64,000 bases of DNA from Neoscytalidium dimidiatum (lineage: Eukaryota; Ascomycota; Dothideomycetes; Botryosphaeriales; Botryosphaeriaceae): the NCBI GenBank assembly GCA_037367355.1, contig CM074703.1, positions 1,302,001 through 1,366,000 on the forward strand, written 5' to 3'. Below the pieces are notes generated by a model. It did not search any database, was not told the DNA's origin, and was given only the letters and a program-made list of their open reading frames with translations. The stretch's first letter is position 1. Each line of letters starts with the position of its first letter. Of this stretch, positions 56,101 through 64,000 are shown in pieces. The translations under genes and the position numbers were made by a program.

Positions 56101-57411
56101 ATCTCGTCTTCCATATTGCCATCCACTCTGAGCACCTTGGTTTCGTCATCTACTTATATCCCAAGTACGATCTTCATTACCAAGATCACGACTTCCAAAC
56201 AGACTCTCTTCACCACCATAACCGCGGCTGATGCCACGATTACCTCAACGCAGACTATCACTGAGGACGTCGGGGCTACCATTACTCCTGACCCGGTGTA
56301 TAAGACAAGCACTCTGAAGAGCACGACAACGATCATTAATACGATATCTCAAGCAGATGTCACTGAGACTCTTACTGAGGTCATCACAAGCGATATCGGA
56401 GCCACAGTAACGCCTGATCCCGTCACTCTGACCACCATCCTGAAGCAAACGACCACGGTCCTTACAACTTCTACAAAAGCACCTGAGACTCAAACCATCA
56501 AGAGCACAATCACGTCTACGAATATTGCGACAAAGGCTCTTGACCCGTCCACAACCACATTAAGCTTAGGATCTACTTTGACGCTAACCAGTTTCTCAAC
56601 GCCGAAATCTTCTCAGGTAACTTCCACAACGACCATCACGTCAGGAACTGGTGGCACGACGACAAAGACAACCAAGGCAGCAACCATCTACATTACCGTC
56701 ACCTCTGTCAAGACAACCACCAAGAAAGCTACCACAACTCTTACCTGCATCCCCACTGCGCACGCTGTGAAGCGCTCCGCCCTCCACGCTCGTGCCGCAG
56801 GAGACATCACCACAACCATCTTTTCAACCCTCACCACCTTTGTCAAAACCTCGACCGCCACCCTTCCCGGGTCGACAGCCACAACGACCGCCCTCACAAC
56901 CAAAACCATCGGCTCGACCACAACCCTCAAACCCTCAACCATCACGGTCCCTTACACCGCCCTCGCCACGAAATCCACCGACATCACCATCCGCGGCACC
57001 ACCACAACCCTAACCACCACCTCCACGCGCCTGACCGGCAAAACCACGACCCTCAAAGCCTCCACCACAACCATCACGTCCACGTCCCTCGCGACGAAAA
57101 CAGCCGCCACGACCGTCACCGCGCCCGCCGCAACAACGACGTCCCTCGCAACGGTCCTCGTCAAATCGACCGTCACCATCCCCGCCTCCACGATCACGAT
57201 CACGGCGTCCAAGGACGCGACGACGACGGTCGTGCGCACGGCGCCGGCCAGCACGGCGACCGTGTGGAAGACGGTCAGGCAGACGCTCGCACCGAGCGTG
57301 ACGGTCGTGCAGCAGAGCACGCTGGTGGCGACGTCGACGGTCAAGAGCACGAGTACGGTGGTCAGCACGGTGGTCAAGACGGGCAAGGGGGCTGCGGCTT
57401 GTACGGCGTAG
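50164..57411 (+). CDS. Giant secreted protein, five pectin methylesterase domains
   Basis: The CDS is join(50164..50380, 50433..55220, 55337..57411), 2359 aa. A signal peptide (MRRFLVLSAACLVAAQ) precedes five tandem CE8-type beta-helix domains at about 75-392, 527-845, 880-1200, 1237-1561 and 1594-1914, separated by Ser/Thr-rich linkers. Domain 3 has GYQDTLL, IEGSIDYIWG and LGRPYS; domain 4 has GWQDTLL, IEGAIDFIWG and LGRPYS: both keep the two catalytic Asp and the Arg. Domain 5 has NQDALL, GNIDMIWG and LGRPWNN. Domain 2 has SQGTLLL (first Asp lost), GTQDIVWG and LGRDY. Domain 1 keeps none of the three. The ~445-residue tail is Thr-rich with repeats containing DIGATVTPDPV and a KR site, probably heavily O-glycosylated. 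Four of the domains lie in one uninterrupted 4.8-kb exon, so the fusion is not a gene-model artefact. Usual fungal enzymes have one ~330-aa domain. Expected role: demethylating plant pectin outside the cell. Confidence 0.93.
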
Positions 57412-59078
57412 TTCTGGGAGGGGGAGTGTAGAGGCGCTTGGCTAGAAGGTGAGAGAGAGTGTGTGTAGTTGTAACTCTTCTTTCGTTGTGACCGCTCTAT
57501 TGGGGTTTTTATGTAATATGTAGACTTTTCCTAATTCGTGAGAGAGATCAGGGGAGTTTAAGATGCGAAATGAAGCTGATAAAAAGACTGCGGGATGAAA
57601 TACTGTGAGTTCGCGTGTTGGAGATTCGGGTCGGCGGCGTGCGAAGCCGGTTCGACATGGCTTGAAGCTACCAAATGATCGTATGGACAGTTGGAAAAGT
57701 CGCCCGGACGTGAATGTCACTGGTATCGTTGAAAGTCCGTTGGAACAACTGCTCTAAGTACCTATGTGATGGTTTTTGGATAATATAGTATACCGCTCCG
57801 GACGTGTTACCTTGCGGAAAACAAGGCGCCTTTGTGGAAGGCCTTTACTAGCCAAGGTTGACGTCATTCGCGAGTATCTGTGAATTGTTGAAGACATGTT
57901 GAAATTGACGAATCAATTAAATCCAGAATGACCCGCCTTTTTTTTTTTTTTTTGGCTAATTCAGCGCGACTGGAGAACTCGTCGCTCCATGGGCTCAAGC
58001 GTCACAATGCCGCTACAAACACGTTATCACAGGGCCTCTCAGTCACCAGTACAATCCAACGAGAGATTTAGTTTGTGGAGAGCCATCATAACGTCATTTT
58101 CCCTTCTACCTGAGATTGTATTCGAAAAAAAAAAGAGGGAATATAAAAAAACACTCCGTACCAGGCGGTCGGATCGGCGGAACTCGTGGTTGAAAAAGCT
58201 AATAGCAGTCATGATCGAAGTTTTTGCCAATTCTTCTCCATATGAAGAATTCAAATCAGAAAACAAGTAAGATCCGGCCGTTACTCCATTACCGCCCCTA
58301 GTTTCATCTGTACTTTTCTCTCTGTTGATGAAGACCCCACCACAAAAAAAAAAATTTACCTGGATCGCTCTGCCAGTGGGCTTGCTACCTATTCTGAACC
58401 GAAACCCTGAAAATTCTTTTGCTACCATCGAATAGAGTGTGTATTGTTCGATCCTTAACACAGCACTCCTCCCATCAGGGGAAGTTGAAAAAGAAAAATT
58501 AGTAGCAGTAAAGAACAAGTACAGAGAATATCGCCAGAAATTAAAGTGAATACAGAAGACAAGTGTGGGGGAGGCCGAATATCGAGCTACTTGTATAAAC
58601 TACCTGGTCTTTTTTCTGCCATGGAAAATGTAGCCGAGATACTGGAAAAGGAAATCAAGTCTTGAGACCTTTCTTTCTTTGAGCCATTTGCTTTGCCAAT
58701 GACGGCAATTCGGCCCATCCTTGATCATCCACAGATATCTCTTTGAGAGAATTTGGAAGAAGACGGAAGTTGTACTTCATCCAGCGATTTCGGAGGGGAT
58801 GCCGCAATGCGCCAGGGAAAGAGAATATGGAAACTGGAGTATATCCAGTTGAAAGAGAAAACAACAAGCTCCGGTAGGGAGGACGACTAAACCACTTACT
58901 CCAGGCAGGCAATTGTAGCCTCCAACCATCCTGTGTACTAATCATCAATCTACGCCCGGTTTACGCCAGTATTCGTTTCCAAGATATGCCATGACCAGAA
59001 AGCCACCCGAACCCAGGACTATTGTATTTCATCATCGTGAGCAAGAACGAACGACTAGAAGTAGTAGTAAGACGGCAT
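57412..59078. other. Intergenic, convergent gene ends
   Basis: No gene supported between the esterase (+) and HSF1 (-) in 1.67 kb. A T18 tract lies at about 57938-57954 and A-rich runs at about 58125-58150 and 58340-58352. Confidence 0.55.
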
Positions 59079-61434
59079 TCAGCCAGTCTTCCTTTTCTTA
59101 CGGGGAGACTTGGGTTCGCTGGTTTTATCCTTATCGCCATTCTCAGCCGGGCTGTTGGGTCCACTGCTGGAGATGCTCTCCAAGATGCGGCCTCCCCCAT
59201 TCTCTGCTTCGTCACTGCCACCGTCGTTGCTAAACAAACTCTGGTGGCCTTGGGTGGCGGGAGAGAAGCTCACATTATTGTCGACATTGCCAAAATCGAA
59301 GTCGAAGTTATTGTCGGTGGGAAGCGAATTCATGTTGGTTTCATCGTTCGCAGCGATCGTGCCCGGCGCGGTCTCGGCAAAATAGTTGTCGGGATCCGTG
59401 TGAATAAACGAGTCAAGATCGAAGTCACTGGGTGGGCCGTTTGCTTGGCCATTGTAGTTGGTGAACGAAGCCAGCCCGGGTATCGAACCACCAGGGCTGA
59501 TGGGCGCCAGCCGCTCTGAGAGATTCTGCACACGCGCTGCTTGCTCCTCCTGCAGTCTCTGAAGCATATCAAGCTGCTCTTGATGAGCTCCAAAATGCTC
59601 CAGCGTGGGCATCGGGGGCGGCTGGGGGTTGATCAGTGCGTTATTCGCACCATTCACTTCGCCGTTCATGCTCGGGGTTGCCGCATTCATGAGGGAGAGC
59701 ATGTCTTCACGTTGCTGAGGGGTAAGTGGGGTGTTGCCGTCGGCGGTTTGGTAGTGTGTCAAAGCAGCGGGAAAGTCGAATTGCGGTCCGGAGCTAGCCG
59801 TGTTAGAATTGGCATTGACGGAGTTGATTACGGACATCATGTCCTCAGAGTTCTCTGAGATCGTCACCCCCGGAGGAGTCTCGGACTTAACCGCCGGGCT
59901 TGGCGTAGCGGAAGTGAAGTTATGCTCAAGCGGAGTCTGTGGGCTGGCGCTCAGATTCCGAGGTCTTGGCTGTCGCTGCTGAGGTTGATGGAGACTCTGC
60001 GACCGCTGGTGGCCCTTAGAACTCACGCTTCGCCGAGATGATTCCGTGTTCGGGGTAGAAAGATGCGGACTTGGGGACTTGGCTTCCCTTGCCACCGGGG
60101 GAGGCAGCAAAGCCAGAGGCCGTTTGTTGGGACGGGGCCCCGGGGATTTTTTTGACATGTCAACATCCTGAAAATCGCCCATGTCCACAACACTGCCTTG
60201 GTTCTGGTTGTTCTGCGAGAGGGATGACGGAAACATGTCTGCCAGATTCATGTTGACGCCGTTCTGGCCCTCGAGGCTACGGTTGTAGAAGGTTGCGAGG
60301 AAGGTCAGGATCGCGTTTATGGAACTCTCATGGCGCTCGTGCATCTTCTGGAACTGGCTAGCCTGCTGGTACCATTGCTCGTTCTGGCGGCGCATTTGCT
60401 GGATGATGCCAGAAATGAGCTTCTGCTGTTGCTGGAGCTGACGGATCTCGTTGCGCATGGTGCTGTAGTCCGTCTTGGAGATGAGCTGCATATCCTTGGC
60501 GGAGCCATCGACGTTGTTTCCGTCGACATCCCTCTTCGTGTCATCGTCGCTATCGTGCTTCTTGTCGTCCTCCCTCTTCCTTTTTGAGTTGGACTGCGGG
60601 TTCTTGGGCTTCTGAATGAGCCACAGAAGCTCGGGCCTGCCGCGCTTGAAATACTTGTTGAAGTACTCGCTCGGGGTTTTCTTGTCGCGGCGTTCGGCTT
60701 GTTTCATGGAATTATCCGACAGGCCGACCTTCTTGTGAAACCCGTACATGTTCAATTGTCTCACGAATGAGGCGTAATTATTGTGCTTGAAAAGCTCCGG
60801 AATCAGCGTCTTCGCAAACTCGTCTTCGTCAAGAACTATGAACGAGTTACCGTCATCGGACCATCGGATGAGATCAGTGTGATTTGAATTGTCCAGGAAG
60901 CTGCGAACTCGGTTAGTCCTCTTTCAATGAACCATTTCTGAGATGAAACGGCTGTCAAACGTACCTGCTCAGCTTTTGCACGAACGGCGGAATCTGCTTC
61001 CTCTTCGCCTGGGCCTCCTTGCGGGCTCTCAAAGCCTGGGCTTCCAAATCCTCATCGTCCTCGTTGTCCCAGCCATTTTGGCCCACATTTCCATAGCCAG
61101 CGTAGTCGCGAGCGGAGAGCTGATGATTGGCGCTGCGGCGGACGAGCTGGGTGCTCGGCATCTGGTCCGCCGGCACCCGCTGGCCGTTGGCGTACGGCAC
61201 TCCATTCTGCATTCCGGTCATGAGGGTTGGATCATATAGAGCGGGATCGGTGTAGGCAGGCACGCCATTCATGGTGTTGGGGTCGTTCCACATGAATTGA
61301 TCGTTGGTGTAGGGCTGGGGGTCTTGCGAGTGCGGATTCAGGCCCATGCCGCCTCCCGCAGAAGCCTGGCTGCTCACCATCGGGGAGGCGCCGGGGGCCG
61401 GTCGCTTGCGAGTGGGAATGGTCCTCTTTTGCAT
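59079..61434 (-). CDS. HSF1: Heat shock transcription factor
   Basis: The CDS is complement(join(59079..60900, 60965..61434)), 763 aa. The DNA-binding domain spans ~150-260: PPFVQKLSSFLDNSNHTDLI, WSDDGNSFIVLDEDEFAKTL, LFKHNNYASFVRQLNMYGFH and SEYFNKYFKRGRPELLWLIQ, the HSF winged helix with its recognition helix (SFVRQLNMYGFHK). A basic stretch (SKRKREDDKKH) may be a nuclear signal. Heptad repeats follow (MRNEIRQLQQQQKLISGIIQ, WYQQASQFQKMHERHESS), the trimerisation coiled coil, and a second short coiled region lies at DMLQRLQEEQAARVQNLSER. The C-terminus is acidic and Asn/Phe-rich, like an activation domain, and ends in a basic SPRKKRKTG. The single 64-bp intron interrupts the DNA-binding domain, as is common in this family. 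It is the likely orthologue of yeast Hsf1, not Skn7, because no response-regulator domain is present. Confidence 0.9.
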
Positions 61435-64000
61435 GGAAGGGCACGCGTCGCTCCAGAGGTAGCGGCGTGCGCAGTGCCAGCAGCGTGCGCGGTGCCAGCA
61501 GCGTCGAGGCCCAGGGCCGGGCCGAGTCAGAGGTGAAAAGCCAGCGGCGGGCGGCTATCAGACGGTGAGCTTCGCACGCGGCGTGGCGTCAAAACGACGG
61601 CGGCGGTGACGGTTTGCTGGGCGCGGCGCAGGAGAGCGGTGTTCGTTCTGGGAGCGGCGGCAGCGATGAGGCAGGTCTTGTAGGGTCGCGGGGCTCGTGA
61701 GAAGCGGCTCGTCAATTGCGGGCGTTTCCGCAGGTCAAAGGCGCCGTGATAAAGAGCGTGATTGCGAGCGAGGCGGGCGTTGTCTCAAGGGCGCTGGGGC
61801 GGGTTGCGGTCGCGGCGAGGTGCAGGGCAGGCGCAGAGTTGCGGGGGATCAAACAAGGCTGGTGATGATGTCTTTTGTCGTGGTTGTGGGAGCCTGGGCC
61901 GGGCTGGTGGACGACGGGCGGGCTAGTGATTAGATACGGGCACAGGCACAGGCACAAGCGCGGGTGCGGGAGGACGAAACGGCGTGTCAGACTGCCATGA
62001 GGAGCAGGACGGCTAGTGTATGGGCAGGGCGCAGAAAAAAGAGGGCCGCCGTCTCTGGGCCGCCTCTGCGCAGCGCGTCAGCGGCCGTTGGTAGTAGCGG
62101 CCTGGCGGGCGGTTGTCGCTCCGCCCGGCAGGCGCAGGCGTGGGTCCGCAGCCCGTCGCCGACTCGCTGCCCTTCTCCGCGACCTCACTCCGTCGATACG
62201 CACGTGAAGCCCGATCGCCATCGCTCACTTTCCCATCACGAGCTCCACTTTGCCATCACCAAACCCTTGTCCGCGACGAGCTTGGCCTGTGTCCTGACTC
62301 TCCAGCCTCCCAAGCCTCCACCGCGCGCGCCCTCCCAGCTCCCAGGGCTCTCCCCAACTCTGCCCTCCCGACCCTGCGGAGCTCCCAGGCCAGCCGCTTG
62401 GACGCTGAGGCCGCCGCGTTGATGCACGTTTTTCTCTGCCCGTCCTCCGCAGAGCGCCAGGCCGGCCGCACAAAGCATGCCGCCCGGCCGGGCAGCCCGA
62501 AACGCGTGGGTTCCGTGACCTCGCATCTGATCTCGATGAGCCCCCCCGGCGAGCAGCCTCTCAGCGCAGAGACAGGACGGCAATCGTACGATTCCCATCC
62601 TGGCCCTGCAATTGACTTCGACCCGATCCCCCTTCCGTCACCGCCGCCCAAGGTGGCCGCACTTCATCGATTCTGGCAGAACACATCCCGGCAGCTATAA
62701 CTTGGAGCCGTGAACCCTCTGCGGCCGCGCCTGCCCCGCGGCGGCCTCCTTCAACACCACCGCCGCAGTATCATGAGGCTCGTCAGCATACCCACGGCAC
62801 TAATCGGCCCTACTGTCTCAGGCAGTTTGAGTGTCAGCATGTTTGGGTATTGCCTCTGTGGGCCAGAACGGCCCAGCGTTGCTCGCTCAGTCCTCCTCAA
62901 GTTGTCCTTTTTCAGTATAGCCCTGTGGATCATAGATCGATCTCACTACCAAATCCGATGGCCGCGAACCTTTCGCGTCTCGTTTCGTCCGGCCATGGTA
63001 CCCCTTCCATTTCACACCTCCCTCGAGCCTACCGACTACGTGTCCCATCTCGGTGACCTCTGAGTCCTCTGCTTCGCCTCAAGGGCCCATAGAGGAGCCA
63101 CTAGGCGCACTGTGGCGGCCATGCGGCATACCCAATTCGAAGATAGGTCAAGTCACTGAGTCGCTTAAGGTTCGGAGGGCTGCCGTATTGACGCCCTGGA
63201 TCAGCGCCTACTCTGTGCAGAACATGCGACTTATCATGAAGGATGGGAATTGCATGCGTCATCCCATCACATCTTCAGTATCTGGGGAGATCTCGCACTC
63301 TGAGAGGTCATCGGCATCCCGCCCCTGGTCCCTGTCTATCCCTTGGCCAATCGGAACACTCGGCCTTTTGCGCACACCGCGCTGTGCCCCGTCGACGTTC
63401 CATCGCATGGGTGACCTAGGGACGGTTGGTGGAATTCAGCCTGTTCTTACACGCCGCTCACTGGCTACTGAACGCCCAGGTGTCGGAAATTTGGGAATCA
63501 AGACATCCGTTGCCCGGTAGCACACCCAGCGGCAGGATGGAAAGGAGATAACTCCGATATGGCGCTCGACAACGGCGCTCGTGTGGCTTGCATCGGCTAG
63601 TACGGCAGCTGCTCCTATCCCTTCTTCTGCATCATTAGTGCCTATTGAATGCTGCCGGTGCGCTAAGCTTTCAAGTCTAATCAGGCACTCTGTTCTCTCT
63701 CTCTGCAAACAGTAGCGTCTGACATGCAGCAAAATTGCTTAGAATCAGCAACTGATGCTGGGCGAACTTGTGTTGAGAGCATGGCGCATGATGATGGCTT
63801 CAACGGCTTCCTCCACGAATCCCCTTTCCAACACAGTCATTTTCCCGCCGAGAGTGGATTCGGTAAATGCCTCAACCGATCCCTGAGTGCCAGAAGCCAG
63901 AGCGGTTAGCGTATTGCGGGATTCGAAGTAGTTTTTCTTCCAAGGATTCACAAGCGGCCGGACTCGAGCAAGAAGTCATTTCCAATAAGGTTATCCCGGC
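61435..64000. other. Gene-poor right end
   Basis: No confident gene. 61435-62700 is GC-rich and probably contains the HSF1 promoter. Open frames here overlap on all strands and carry no recognised domain. Confidence 0.5.
63745..63930 (-). other. Possible 3' coding fragment, minus strand
   Basis: A frame of ~60 codons reads NPWKKNYFESRNTLTALASG, then VEAFTESTLGGKMTVLERGF and EEAVEAIIM. The amino acid make-up is more protein-like than the neighbouring frames and resembles the end of an enzyme. No start is visible, and an in-frame TGA lies just upstream (63979-63981), so it could be a last exon of a gene entering from the right, or a remnant. Family not recognised. Confidence 0.25.

Noticed and set aside
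58039..58518. Frame of about 160 codons on the - strand after the esterase gene
   Set aside because: No family similarity, A-tract driven Phe/Leu runs, no supporting signals.
62113..62700. Frame of 195 codons upstream of HSF1
   Set aside because: Lies in a GC-rich region with several overlapping frames on both strands; low-complexity composition and no recognised domain.
1..64000. CRISPR array, phage or bacterial operon features
   Set aside because: The window is fungal nuclear DNA with spliceosomal introns; the tandem repeats present lack repeat-spacer structure.

Overview
The window looks like filamentous ascomycete DNA (Pezizomycotina, class not resolvable here). Most genes carry short GT..AG introns of 48-160 bp with CTAAC/CTRAC-like branch sites. 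Housekeeping genes such as UFD1, SUP45/eRF1, RPL25, TIM8, HSF1, PHA2 and AVT1 are clearly fungal. One repeat block shows repeat-induced point mutation (RIP, CpA to TpA on both strands), a mechanism of this group of fungi.

Layout. 1-1144: no gene, small hairpins and a diverged direct repeat. 1145-4138: divergent LIN1 and UFD1. 4843-10866: small accessory block with a class I terpene cyclase, a BBE-like FAD oxidase broken by one frame change, and an alpha/beta hydrolase, a plausible minimal terpenoid locus. 11409-11590: AT-biased minisatellite. 12622-27503: mostly core genes, namely a Cys-rich single-pass membrane protein, HTD2, PHA2, eRF1, an AVT1-like vacuolar transporter, BMT2 head-to-head with RPL25, and TIM8. 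27781-43333: a nested transposon island. 44078: a small secreted or anchored protein. 46854: a second terpene cyclase. 50164-57411: one very large secreted protein with five tandem pectin methylesterase domains and a Thr-rich tail. 59079-61434: HSF1. 61435-64000: no confident gene.

The transposon island has layers. The outermost is a pair of imperfect terminal inverted repeats (27781-27803 and 43311-43333; 21 of 23 positions match). Inside lies a composite Ty3/Gypsy chromovirus on the + strand (27991-43120) with three LTRs, one full and one partial internal region, and a CTAAT target duplication around the whole. It is saturated with RIP. A second, related Gypsy element on the - strand (28213-34883) is inserted in its first LTR, with two 384-bp LTRs that appear identical and a perfect TAGAC target duplication. 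This younger element is not visibly RIPed, but its gag-pol has several frame changes, two of them in homopolymer runs.

The most unusual items are the five-domain pectin methylesterase, whose active site is eroded to different degrees from domain to domain, and an antisense gene at the 3' end of the Gypsy elements. That gene has Cys motifs, a spliceable intron and a coiled coil, and a matching antisense reading frame can be traced in the old RIPed copies. Also notable are an eRF1 gene whose stop codon sits in a 5-nt terminal exon in a UGA-C context, and a 219-bp bidirectional promoter between two ribosome-related genes. Intron borders were placed by eye from frame, splice consensus and family similarity; no alignment or database search was run.
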